Under the pieces are notes generated by a model, which did not search any database, was not told where the DNA came from, and was given only the letters and a program-made list of their open reading frames with translations. Positions 35,239-45,747 of a DNA stretch of 64,000 nt are shown here, one piece after another. The position numbers and the translations under genes were made by a program. Each line of letters starts with the position of its first letter. Position 1 is the first letter of the stretch. Origin of the DNA: Chloranthus sessilifolius (taxonomy: Eukaryota; Streptophyta; Magnoliopsida; Chloranthales; Chloranthaceae); contig CM037597.1 of the NCBI GenBank assembly GCA_021018995.1, positions 32,118,936 to 32,182,935 of the forward strand, written 5' to 3'.

Positions 35239-36479
35239 GTATAACCCTCTTGTGCAAAATTGTGTGTTTTAGACAGGTTTTTTGGCTTTTTCACGTAGTG
35301 CTTGAAAAATTAATAGAATTTTAGTGGGTTTTGGCTGATTTTTTTTGTTGGGGTTTCATTGGGTTATTTTTTAATGAACACTCTATAGGCAGCAGAGCTA
35401 CCGGGTCTTTCCAATAACATTGTTATGGTGCATAATTCCTAGATTATGGGGTTTTTAGGATTTTAGGATTTTTAGAAAGGATTGGTCAATTTCCTAGATT
35501 CCGTCAGATTTATCGAGTCATGCACCGAAGGTATTTTAGTCATTTGAATTTGAATTTCTTGTACTAATTACTAAGTTTCTTTTCATTAATGTACTGATCT
35601 TTACATATGTTAGGATCTGTTGCTGCAACTGTGACACCACAACATCTTCTCCTCAACAGAAATTCTATATTTCAAGGTGGATTACGTACCACACAATCGC
35701 CTTCCCATCGAAAAGAGAGATTCATCGACGCTCCAATGACCTTTTGCACAATAGTAAGCGGATTGAGAGGTCTATTTACATGCTTTTGTTGTAACATAAT
35801 CGCGTCCTCCATTGATTTAGGACTCGTGAAATTTCTCGTGTTTCAAATGATTGTTTTTCTTGTAAGAAACCTGATTTGCTTGGCATCTTGTAGTTCGTTG
35901 TTCCTTATTATTGAAGCATAAATGGCCATAAAGAAGGAATAATAATTTTGGAAGGACTAGGATGTATCTTTTGGAAATTGAGAACCTAGGGTTCGTGTTC
36001 CTAATAGAGATAATGGGATGGGACTTAACTGACCATAAGTGATCACGTCATATCACCTATGGGAGTGGGATCCTTTGTTCTAATCTACATAATGTATTTT
36101 ACATTTTTTTTATATATTTTACATATTCAAGCAATATATAAATCTAGGACCTAAAATGTGCTCTTTTCATGCTAAGAGATTATAAATTATCATGTAGTCT
36201 ATGGATGTTCCACTCTCTGAAACTAGTAATGAGTAAGTACTTGTTCCTAACACATTCAACATATCTCTGAAACTATTCCTAAACTATTCCTAAACTTGAT
36301 ACATGTTCCTAAACAAGGATTGGTCCATTTCCTAGAAAGTATTTATCCCAGATCAGAAACCCGAAATAAAAAATAAAATTTACAAGTATAATCTAACCTT
36401 CTTAGTCTCTAACCTTAGTTCTTGCGGTCTTTTTCTACATCAGCCTATCCCAATTTATAGCAGCTTCATCACACATGTG

Positions 36480-36690
36480 ATGGCTAGGAGGCCAGCCAAC
36501 AGACTTATACAAAGGAGTCCACAACTGCAATTTTTGTGCTAGTGATGAGTCTCTTCATTTAGGCCAGCCAACAGACCTATACAAAGGAGTGCACTGGGTA
36601 ATAGATATTTTCTGTGCCAATAAAGTCTCTTCATTTAGGCCAGCCAACAGACCTATGCAAAGGAGTCCACATGGTAATAGACTGCTGCAT
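36480..36690. repeat. Three tandem ~70-85 bp units
   Basis: Each contains GGCCAGCCAACAGACCTATAC (with one-base changes) followed by AAAGGAGTCCAC or AAAGGAGTGCAC. Confidence 0.85.
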
Positions 36691-36724
36691 TTTCTATGTC
36701 AGTAAAGAGTCGCTTTAACTAGTA

Positions 36725-36835
36725 AAGTTTGAAAAAGTTCCCAACCCTTCAATTGGGCTATAATGGGGAATTAAAAATAGAATTTGAAAAAGTGCTCAAC
36801 CCTTCAATTGGGCTGCAATGGGGACATAAAAATAG
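36725..36835. repeat. Two tandem ~56 bp units
   Basis: Both contain CAACCCTTCAATTGGGCT followed by AATGGGGA and AAAAATAGA. Confidence 0.85.
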
Positions 36836-36954
36836 AAAAAAGTAACTTTAAAATCGTCCAATTTGGTTGATATATTGGCTACATATGGGCTTCAGAATCA
36901 GCTTATCAGCTGATATATATATATATATGTATATAAATGTCAGATGAAGAGCCT

Positions 36955-37065
36955 TGGTGGGTATAAGCTGCTATTAGTTGCTATCAGTATAAGCTGCTAT
37001 CAGTATTTTGTTCTACCTGCTATAATCAGTATAAGCTGCTATCAGTATTTTGTTCTTGGAAATCA
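36955..37065. repeat. Tandem units with GTATAAGCTGCTATCAGTA
   Basis: GTATAAGCTGCTATCAGTATT followed by TTGTTCT is repeated twice, with a shorter partial copy in front. Confidence 0.8.
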
Positions 37066-37585
37066 GATCACTTCTTGGGATCTGTGCCACATGGAACATC
37101 ATGTGTTTTGTGTGTTTTGGCGCGCATGATCTCAAGATTTATTTTGTAAGAGATTGGAACGGAAATGATCTCCATCTTCTGATTCAATGCAGTGAAATGC
37201 CATCTAACGATGAAGATTATTTTTCAGCCCAATCTTTTACACCACTGATCATTAGATCATAGGCACCTATCAGATAGTACACATGTTAATTTCACAAGGC
37301 ACACATCCCAAAAAGTGTCACGAGTACCAAGTCACCGAGAGTTTGCGCTGCTTGTCTAGTACAAACTCACTATTGACAACTTGCCCCCCTCCCCCCGTAA
37401 GAAGATCCTGGCTTTGCTGACCAACCTGTTGTCAAATGTATTTGCATTGTGTTCTGCTTGTTTCAAGGAGAGAAAAGAAAATGTTATCGGCATATAAAAC
37501 CATTGACTTTTCTTCATTTTTTTTAATCTGTAAAACTCTGTATTTGTTGACCTTTTATTTGCTTGTTCTCAAATGAAAATTGCAG

Positions 37586-37810
37586 GCAGATATTGACAAT
37601 AGCGGCACTATAGATTATGGTGAATTTATAGCTGCAACTTTACATCTAAACAAAATTGAGTGGGAGGATCATCTATTTGCGGCGTTCTCTTACTTCGACA
37701 AAGACAGCAATGGGTACATCACCGCAGATGAGCTTCAACAGGCCTGCGAGGAATTTGGTATAGAAGACATCTGCCTTGAAGATATGATCGGAGAAGTGGA
37801 TAAGGACAAC
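37586..37810 (+). pseudogene. CPK: Captured CDPK exon (EF-hand region)
   Basis: One 225-base exon (75 codons) with acceptor TTGCAG at 37585 and donor GTGAGT at 37811. It encodes calmodulin-like EF-hands of a plant calcium-dependent protein kinase. The end of one Ca-binding loop is [16 protein letters not shown], then a linker [19 protein letters not shown], a full loop [12 protein letters not shown], the helix [10 protein letters not shown], and the start of the last loop EVDKDN. The kinase domain, autoinhibitory segment and final exon are absent. The usual Arg/Lys after NKIE is Trp here and the usual Arg in MIREVD is Gly. It is an isolated fragment in transposase orientation. Confidence 0.9.
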
Positions 37811-38560
37811 GTGAGTAGTAGTGGTTTCATTTGACTAAAAATAAATAAATATCAGAATTGGTTCTAGAAAAATGATGGCAGGATATAGTACATCATATTA
37901 TGGTGGTATCAATGTGCTCCTTGTATAAAATAAACTACTGTTTGTCGTGCAGTCATCAAATAGCTTTATAAAATAAACTACTGTTTAAACAGACTGCAGA
38001 GCATGTGGCATAGGTCCCTTTTTTTGTAGTGAGAAGTCATCAATATCTCAATTTAATTGCTTAATATCATAAATATTTAATTATGTTCTCCTTTTTGATT
38101 TCAGGCAAAACTTTTCGATTTGAAGCCCACCTCAAACGGATCACTAGGGGACGGGGATATTTGGCAGGAGAGGCGAAGCATATATATATTTTTTTAATTA
38201 TGAAACTAGGTCATGGGGTCCTTAGATTGTTAACTCTTTTTTTTTTTGGAATAAAAGGATTGAGCATGTAAAGTTTAAAATATTTGATTGATTTGAAAGG
38301 TTGGATCATAGGTTGAAATGTAATATTTTGTTTGAATAAAAGAATTTGGCATCTATTTTATTTATGGATGTGCTTGAATATGAGATTAATAGCTTTTTTT
38401 CTTTATATAATTTTTTTTAAAGCATTAAAAATTACATTAAAAAAAAGTATTACAAAAAGCATAAAAAATATTGCATTAAAAAAAAGCATAAAAAAAATAT
38501 TATTTAAAAAAATTTGCATAAAAAATTGTCGACGTAATTTTTTAAAAAAAAAAATTTTGT
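37811..38560. other. CACTA 3' subterminal region, no gene
   Basis: Contains scattered subterminal motifs (AAATAAACTACTGTTT at about 37928 and 37972, like the left end) and a very A-rich stretch at 38400-38560 with repeated AAAAAGCATAAAAAATATT-like units. Confidence 0.6.
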
Positions 38561-38561
38561 A

Positions 38562-38720
38562 TAAAAAAGCCACTGCCCTAAACAGTTATAAAAAAAGGAG
38601 TGGTTTTATTTTACCACTATACAAGACAGTGGTTTATGAACTTCATAAACCACTGTCTTGTATAGTGGTAAAAAAAAACCACTCCTTTTTTTACAATTGT
38701 TTAGGGCAGTGGTTTTTTGA
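38562..38720. repeat. Long near-perfect hairpin at the CACTA right end
   Basis: Two arms of about 75 bases are centred on the C at 38641. The inner arms run ACTATACAAGACAGTGG TTTATGAA against its complement with almost no mismatch, and outward pairing continues through GGAGTGG, the A/T tract and CCACTGCCCTAAACA. The arms consist of subterminal CACTA motifs (CAGTGGT / ACCACTG). Confidence 0.85.
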
Positions 38721-38802
38721 AAAAAAACCACTGTCAAAGACAATAGTTTTTTGAAAAAACCACTGTTTAAGGCAGTGGTTTTTTGGGCTTTTTCACGTGC
38801 GC
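38721..38802. repeat. CACTA right subterminal repeats and terminus
   Basis: Palindromic units AAAACCACTGTC...AATAGTTTTTTG and AAAACCACTGTTTAAGGCAG lead to the end TTTTTCACGT. This matches the left inverted repeat in register, but the last bases do not read AGTG. Confidence 0.65.
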
Positions 38803-40978
38803 CCTAATAAGAGCGCATGATTGAATTGCACGCGACCACACTGACGAGTAATCACCCCCTGAATCCTCAATGACGCGCGCTTAAACAGGTGCACAATTCA
38901 ATTACACGCCCTGTCCCCTGCGTGTAATTCCCCAGGTCTGACATAAAAAAATATGTGTGCCAAGCTGCAGCAACCATAAATGGAGCCACAAAATTAGGCA
39001 CTCACACCGAACAGTACATGCAACACAGAATGCACACGTGCACTCTGACTTAGGCATACACGCCCTGAAAAATTCAAAACTCTCACCTATACACACATGC
39101 CCCAAAACAACCACTTAAACTCATAAATGCTCAATCAAATCAGAGCCCATCAAAATCAAATCGACGTAACACCAACACAAACCAAACCAAAACTTCGCCC
39201 GGGACCAAATCGGGTTTAACTAAACCACACCCAAGACTAAACTAAAATCAAACCAGAATTTAAAAAATTCAAAATAAGGCCATAGAAAAATAATAAACAA
39301 CCTCCTCTCTTATAAAGGTGAAATTAATTACAAATTACACCGAGGGCATACCCCCTGAATACATCATTCGAAACGAAAAACGAATTTTAATTTAGGACAA
39401 ACACCCAAAGACACCCGAGTCCGCAAACACTCAGGGGAGGGAGCCCCAAATAAAAATACACAAAAAGGGAAAGACGATGGAGAAACCCGGAGAGGAAGCA
39501 CACGCTGAATGAATTCTAACAAAAATGTCATCCTCGCCTCCTTTTCCCCCTGAGATGCCACTTATGATGAAATCTCCCAATTTATACGATAAAACAACGG
39601 CATCGCAGAGCCCCGTGTTGGTAGAGAAGAAAGATTGGCTCACAGAAAGCCACCCCTGAGGCATACACCTATGAAGATCGATCTTGGAAACCCCCAAGGG
39701 AGAGCCGACCAAAGGGCGATCCGCAGAACCTACCAAGGAGCAACTGGCACCGATCACGTGAACTCTGACATAGCTCTTATCCTTGGTTTTCTTTTCCCCA
39801 TCTTTAACTCTTCCATCTCTTCCCCCAATGGGGTGGCACTTCGGATCAAAATAACATCATCAACCCTAGAACCACTCTACATTCCCAATACCACTCATTC
39901 CCAAAAAAGCAAAAATAAATTTACAAACCTCTTTTGGATTTAATACCCGGGATACAAAATAAAAAGGGAGAAAAGACATTAAATTGTGCCAAAATCCTAA
40001 ATGTAAAAAATTATTACAAAAACAAAATCCAAAATTTAAAATAAAACCCAAGCCCCTAAATACCTATTTATAGGCAAAGCCCCCTACACCACAATGTGAC
40101 AAGTGCCACATTCCAAGAACCCTCCATCTAATTAGATCCAAACCAGACACATGCCACCAAAAAAAGAAGCAAATCCATGACAAACCCAGATAAACCAATA
40201 AACACACAACATTTACCCTTTAAGAAACACAAATCCATTACAAGTTAGATAAACCAATAGGATTAAAACATCTACCACCCATCTAAACTCTAGGAATCAA
40301 ATTCACACCCCTCTGACAAGTGTCCCTTCAAACTAAACATAAGACCAAAACAAACAAAACTCATACCTTAAACAAAACAAATACCTAAAAATTCCCTTAA
40401 AATTCTATAGAATGCAATCCTAATGCATCTGGACCTAAAAGTGAGCGAAAATCACCCAAAACCCAAATAAAATCAAACAAAGTCAAATAAAATTCCCCAA
40501 AATTAAAATAAAACAAAATCCCCAAAAAAAAATCAAATAAAATCATAAGAAATATAAAACACAGAAGGGAAACACTGTCCCCTTCCTTAGTCCCAATGCA
40601 GCCAAATCACTCCCTGATGACTTACTACGAATGCACGTCCCACTGCGATCAATATTATTCCCCAGAGTCTCATTGCGTACTCACAAGTACACGTGACCAC
40701 TCCCCAACATCCGCTACATGAAATAAACCAGCAAAATAAAATAAATTAAAATAAAATCATCACTCACAACCCCATTGCTAAATACAAAGTCCCATCACAA
40801 TACAAAGCAAAAATTAGCGATGAAGAAGTAGCCAATCACGCTACTCGTCCCACCACAATCAAAATCACTCTCTCTTATCCCATCGTGTAACCTTACACGC
40901 CTATGATCAGTTACATAATATACCACTTTATCCCTCTTAACTTAGTGATGCTAGAACTTAGTTTGCTACTAATAAGTT
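38803..40978 (-). mobile_element. Tat element, right part (array remainder and second antisense unit)
   Basis: 38803-38935 continues the GCGTAATT motif array (GAGCGCATGATTGAATTGC, CAATTACACGCCCTG). From about 39330 leftward-reading segments (39364-39757) form an open minus-strand region, ending with a CACCGAGGGCATACCCCC block that closely matches the CACCGGGGGCATACCCC block at 18270, the 3' end of the PMD antisense gene. No domain is recognised. 40080-40978 is A-rich and non-coding. No 3' LTR could be found before the Athila-like LTR. Confidence 0.5.
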
Positions 40979-41497
40979 ACTGATGTGCAGATATTAAAGA
41001 AAAATAGCAAAAGAGAATCAAAATATTAATATTCATCAAAATAAACTCAAAACACAATAAGAAAGATGATTCGTAAAAGCTGAAAACTAAGAAATCGTGT
41101 TTTATGATTTTGCGGAGTGCTGTTGCTACAAAGAAAGAAATAAAGAAGACTACGATCAATCGTTATAAAGAATTGTCCAGAGAGTAAAAGCTAGAAAATC
41201 ATGATTTATGATTTTACAGAATATTGCAGATATTGATTACGTGTGAACTTACACCGTCATGAACCAAATTAGAAGATCTCTTAAAGAAGAAGTCTGGTGA
41301 ATCACGGATCTGAGAAGATTGACGATGAAGACTTTTAAAAAACTCTGCTGCTAAAAATAAGGAGAACAATCCAGAAGTACATCAACTATCGAAAGCAAGG
41401 AAGATTAAGCTTAGGAATTAGAGTTATAATAGGATACTTTTATTTTAGTAGTTTCTTTTATTAGAATTAGGAGTTTTATAAATTGACCCCTTATGAT

Positions 41498-41507
41498 CTA
41501 TAAATAA
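41498..41507 (+). promoter_or_regulatory. TATA box of the Athila-like LTR
   Basis: CTATAAATAA followed by GAGGCCTGG, a typical LTR core promoter. Confidence 0.55.
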
Positions 41508-41539
41508 GAGGCCTGGTATAGGGATTAGTCATCAAAGAA

Positions 41540-42050
41540 ATTCTCAGCAACAATTGACAACTGAGGTTGTGCTTTCTTCCGATCATTAGAGTAGTTTAGT
41601 TTAGATATCTAAGGTTCCTCGATCACAATTGACGACTAGGATTAAGAGCTGAAAGATTAGAGTAGATATTTGTAGTTTCTCCGAAGCAATTGATGGCTGC
41701 AGCTGAGGGGTGAAAGATATAATTTTTATTGCTTTCTAGTTAGATTTATTTTATTACAATTTCCCCCTTTGTAAACATCTTCAAGTTTTATTTGAATTGA
41801 CGACTCAGGTTAAGGATTGTAGATTAGTGCAACGGTTTTTATTTTCATCTTTAATTTTCTAGAGTTTGATTGAAGCCTAAATTTCTGATAGGTTAAAGAT
41901 TAGTATAAATCTATATTGAAGGACGCTAGTTTTGATTGACACCTAAAATCTAGAAGATTGAGATATAATATAACGGTATTTTAAATTTGTAAACATCCGA
42001 TAGCTGAAGATATTGATTGACGACCACAATCTGAAGAAGGAGGATTTAGG
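41540..42050. repeat. Degenerate ATTGACGACT repeats in the Athila-like LTR
   Basis: About seven units begin with CAATTGACAACT, CAATTGACGACT, CAATTGATGGCT, GAATTGACGACT, GATTGAAGCCT, GATTGACACCT and GATTGACGACC, each followed by an A/G-rich segment, at 50-110 bp spacing. Confidence 0.7.
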
Positions 42051-42270
42051 ATTTATTTTCTACAATTTAGTTTAAGAAACCATTCTTTATTTATATTTCT
42101 CAAGTAGTTTAGGATCTTAAAAGATAAATATAAGTTTTTAGAAAATTAATATATACAATATAAATCATATCCTTGTGGGAACGATCCTATGCTAGTATTA
42201 CAATTTTCATTGTGCGCTTGCAATAGGTTAAGACTTAATTAGATACACATATAAAGAGCATACCAAGTTT

Positions 42271-42289
42271 TTGGCGCCGTTGTCCAGGA
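42271..42289 (+). other. Primer-binding site, tRNA-Asp type
   Basis: TTGGCGCCGTTGTCCAGGA is nearly identical to the Athila primer site TGGCGCCGTTGCCGGGGA. Confidence 0.75.
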
Positions 42290-42602
42290 TAGCGAGTTTT
42301 ATGTTTATATTAGTTTAGGAAAACTAGTATTTATCTTTCTTTTTAATATTTCTTTATATTTTTAATTTTCTTTGCTCACTTCTTAAAACTTTTGTCGGTT
42401 TATTTGGAGTGACAAATCAAGGTTTCAACTTTCCCTTATTAGAGAAGCTAGAGGCTCAAATTTGTTTCTCCCCCTGCTTTTTAGAATAAAAATTAGATAA
42501 AGCTAAAAAGAAAATAGACATTTACAATAGCTATTTTAGTCACCTTACTCTCCGCCATCTCAATTCAGAAGGGCAGACAAAGACAAATATGTAACTAAAG
42601 CA

Positions 42603-43207
42603 TTGGGGGAGGATTACACATTGACACCTCTTACACCTCCCCCATGCATTCAATTATCCTCGATAGTTGCTAATAAAACTTTTAAAATTATGTCCAATGT
42701 ACTTCAAATACTTCCTACTTTTCATGGGCTAATGGACAAAGATCCCTATTTGCATTTAAATAAGTTCATAAAAGTGTGCACTATAATTCGAATTAAGAAC
42801 TTGACAGAAACATCCACACGGTTAAGGCTATTTGCATATTCCTTTAGAGATGAAGCGAAGAAGTGGATAAACTCTTTGTCCCATAAGTCAATTGCAAATT
42901 GAAAAGAATTGGAACACATGTTTCTTATGAAATTCTTTCCACTCTGCAGAACGAATAAAATCTAGCATCTTATTATAATATTTCACGAATTCCCGGATGA
43001 ACCTCTTTAGGAATGTTGGAACCATCTTAAGGATCTTCTGCACAAGTGCCCTCACCATGGGGTCATGTGCTAGCAACTTGTTCTCACTTTCTATGAAGGC
43101 CTTGAAGATGCAACCTAACACATGATTGATGTGGCTTGTAGTGGTATGTTTCGTAAATTAACAGCAAAAGAAGCTTGGGAACTATTTGAGATCCTTAGCG
43201 AGAAACT
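42603..43207 (+). pseudogene. Athila-like gag fragment
   Basis: Encodes part of the retrotransposon gag domain: LPTFHGLMDKDPYLHLNKF, then RLRLFAYSFRDEAKKWINSL. This matches the Athila/Tat gag wording (FHG...EDP..HL..F...LRLF.FSL.D.AK.WL). The fragment ends where the Tekay-like element 2 begins at 43208. It is broken, and no pol follows. Confidence 0.75.
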
Positions 43208-43423
43208 TGTGACGTCCCAAAAATTTTTGATTTTCAAACCGGTTCAACTCAATGTATGTGTCCGATAGGTCACACAGTTAGCAACATAAATTTGAGAGTG
43301 AGTTAAATGATAAGAATGTGTCTCAAGTGAAAAAGATAGAATAGGTGATAGCATTAACTGTTAGATGAGATACCATACACAAACATGTGGTGTATTTGCT
43401 TAACACCCTAAAACTTCCCTTTT

Positions 43424-43432
43424 GTATAAAAG
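43424..43432 (+). promoter_or_regulatory. TATA box of the element 2 5' LTR
   Basis: GTATAAAAG, 216 bases inside the LTR. The same sequence is at 53245 in the 3' LTR. Confidence 0.65.
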
Positions 43433-43823
43433 ACAAATGGATATGAAGTCCATTTCTTTTATTTAGTTTGTTGAGTAAAGAGAGAAGAGAGGAAGAGAAG
43501 AAGAGAGCTCTAACCATTCCTCTTATACAACTCCTGGAAGGTGAGTGTGTGTGTGTGCGCAAGCTTGGGGCGTCGACCAGAAACGTAGAGCGCGATCGAT
43601 GTGGAACCCCAATCTTCTGACCAAGAAACCCTCTTTTGGGTAAAAGCTCGTAAATCTAGGAAATGACTTCAACAAGGTGTGCATAATTATGTTTATGAAT
43701 GATTCATAGTTGTGTTAGGCTTTAATCAAGATGTGATTGAAAATTTAGAAGTTTAGGATAAAAATTTAAGGAAAAATGAGTCAAAAATGAAGAAGTCCAT
43801 GTTTCTGAAAAATCTGTCAAAAT

Positions 43824-44210
43824 TGATCGATCGAAATAAGTATTCGATTGATTGATTTTGACAGAACAAAAATGTGAAGGTTTCTGGAAAAACCGATCAA
43901 TCGAAATTAAATTTGATCGATTGATTTGTGAAATCGATTGATCGAAATGGAAATCGATCAATCGATTTTGGAGTTTGATAGACCGGTTTGAACACTGATC
44001 GATCGGTTTGTGAAAATAGTGAGTGTGTTAGGAGTTTATGGAGAAATCGATCGATCAAAATAGAATTCGATTGATCAATTTAGAAATCGATCGATCAATT
44101 TGGGAACTGATCGATCAGATTGGGATAATAGAGATGTGGTTTTCTGAGGAAACAGACTGATCGATTTTGGAAACCGATCGATCGGTTTGGGAATGATCGA
44201 TCGATTTGGA
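43824..44210. repeat. GATCGATC palindrome array in 5' LTR of element 2
   Basis: About fifteen motifs of the form (A)TCGATCGATCGA or one-base variants are separated by short spacers such as TTTGGAAAC and AAATAGAATT. The array is entered by TCTGTCAAAA and has TTTTGACAGA after the first pair, an inverted-repeat frame. Confidence 0.85.
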
Positions 44211-45622
44211 TAGATTCAGAGATTTGGTTTATTTTTAGTAAGGGGATTTGAGGAGAATTTAAGACTTTTCGTTTCTCGTCACTTATGGCTTATAGGATGT
44301 GAGTTGGTATGTTATAGTTGTGAATATGAATGTGTATCAAGAGGGCTACCTTGGAACAAGGAAGATTTCGTTTAGCTCTTCTTTGAGGTAGGGAAAATCT
44401 TGTAACATGTGCATTTGATACAACTAGCATGGGTATTGTGATATAATGAATATGAGTGTGTAAATCATGAATTTTATCATCTAATAATGTGCATGAGCTT
44501 TGTACATGGATTCAAATGTGAAAATGTGTGTGTGTGAACTACGTACAATGTGTATATGTGTGTGTGTGATCTACGTACAATGTGTATATGTGTGTGTGTT
44601 GTCTTTGAGATTTCCAAATTCCAAACCTAGCTATAAAATACTACATTTTACGATGATAAACTATAAGTTAGACTTCACACTTTGATTTAAGGTTTATGTG
44701 AAATGAATTCCTTGTGCATCCGGTACTGGGGGATATTCGTACATGTGGACCGGCCAACAGTCAATATGAGGTACAAGTGACCCTGTTAACATAACTCAGG
44801 GGCTTGGCATCATGAAAAATGATTCATTGAACGACGATGGTTGGGATTCCCATCAGTATATGTGTGGCTCTCGATGCTATATATGCTCGAGATTGTATTT
44901 AAGTGATCAATTTAAGTTTCTTCTTGTGTCATGTGAAAAGCTTTGGAAATTATGTGATCAACTCTGAAACCTGCATCTAAATCAGTTTTATTTTGATTCA
45001 AATGCCTTTTACATTTCAGGTGCCATGAGATATATGTCATGAGATATATGTGTGATGTGATGATAAGCATCCTATGGATGTTTTCCCTATTGAGCTTAGA
45101 TGTTAACTCACCCTTTGACTATACATCATAGGCACATGTGTTGACGAGGGTACTGAGGATCTTAATCTCGAGGATTTCGAGTACGTTTTGGAGGAGGAAT
45201 CAGAGCCTCCGCCCAGAGAGTATTTCCCTTAAGGGATTGTGGTCGTACATATTTTGAGATTTTGTGTAGATCAGGCTTGGTATGTCCAGCCATTGGTTGT
45301 TTAGAATTTGGATTCATGTAATTATTTTTGATATTGTTTTGTGAATCATGTTTCAGTGATGGATGGCCATCACCGGTGGTTCTTTTCGGTTCATTTGTCA
45401 ATGTGTCTTTACATGGAATTAGAGCCATTATTTTGAGTATACTTTAAAAGTAGAAATGGAGATTTCTTTTGCTTATATCATGACTCCATCTGCATAGTTA
45501 GAGATATCTGCTTTGTTCCTGCTTTGTGTGTTGATGTACCAAGTGTTCCGTTCGGGGATCATCCTTGGCGGCGATCCTGAAGGTCCGGGTTTCAAAGTAG
45601 GGGAAATCTGAACTGTCACAGT

Positions 45623-45640
45623 TGGTATCAAAGCACCAGC
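45623..45640 (+). other. Primer-binding site, tRNA-iMet type (element 2)
   Basis: TGGTATCAAAGC lies two bases after the LTR end, a close match to TGGTATCAGAGC. Confidence 0.85.
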
Positions 45641-45747
45641 TTTAGAAATTTCTGATAGGTCTTAGACTTATAGTGTGTGTTTAAGATCATCTCAGAGTAT
45701 AGGGACCTTCTGTTAATGAAAGTTTTGATTTCATGTTAACAGAGTAG

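Larger units (their letters stand above)
35239..37585. other. CACTA 3' non-coding region with tandem duplications
   Basis: No gene supported. An open segment at 35607-35921 has no recognised domain. Tandem units lie at 36480-36690, 36725-36835 and 36955-37065, and an AT run lies at 36916-36930. Confidence 0.6.
22532..38802 (+). mobile_element. CACTA (En/Spm) transposon with captured host gene fragments
   Basis: The left end begins CACTACGTCAAAATGAGG. The right end, reverse-complemented, aligns without gaps from ACGT onward (ACGTGAAAA and AAAAAAC in register) but has lost the terminal CACT, so its true edge is uncertain by a few bases. Both ends carry subterminal repeats around ACCACTG...CAGTGGT. 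Inside are a TNP2-type transposase and a Transposase_24-type gene, both plus strand, and exons of YKT6, MOR1 and a CDPK. No 3-bp target duplication could be confirmed. It sits within the antisense-gene promoter array of the Tat element. Both transposase genes are decayed. Confidence 0.85.
40979..42264 (+). repeat. Athila-like Ty3/gypsy LTR
   Basis: An LTR inferred from its right edge, which lies just before a tRNA-Asp-type primer site, and from a TATA box at 41498 (CTATAAATAA). It starts at about 40979 (TGATGTGCAG), which is approximate. The region after the TATA holds seven degenerate units around AATTGACGACT. Only one LTR is present. Confidence 0.55.
43208..45620 (+). repeat. 5' LTR of element 2 (~2.4 kb)
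   Basis: Begins TGTGACGTCCC and ends GAACTGTCACA, so the ends form TGTGAC...GTCACA. TATA box at 43424. The GATCGATC array at 43824-44210 lies about 400 bases after the TATA. TG/GT-rich runs are near 43542 and 44520-44600. Confidence 0.92.

Noticed and set aside
35607-35921. 104-codon open frame in the CACTA 3' region as a gene
   Set aside because: No recognised domain. The composition looks like chance hydrophobic translation of AT-rich intron sequence.
37586-37810. Functional CDPK gene
   Set aside because: Only one exon is present. There is no kinase domain in the flanking sequence, and the surroundings are CACTA.
38332-38754. 140-codon lysine-rich open frame near the CACTA right end
   Set aside because: It is the translation of an A-rich tract and the subterminal hairpin. 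No protein signal.
43824-44210. Regularly spaced repeats that could be mistaken for a CRISPR array
   Set aside because: The spacers are themselves repetitive, the motif is a short palindrome, the context is a plant LTR, and no cas genes are present.
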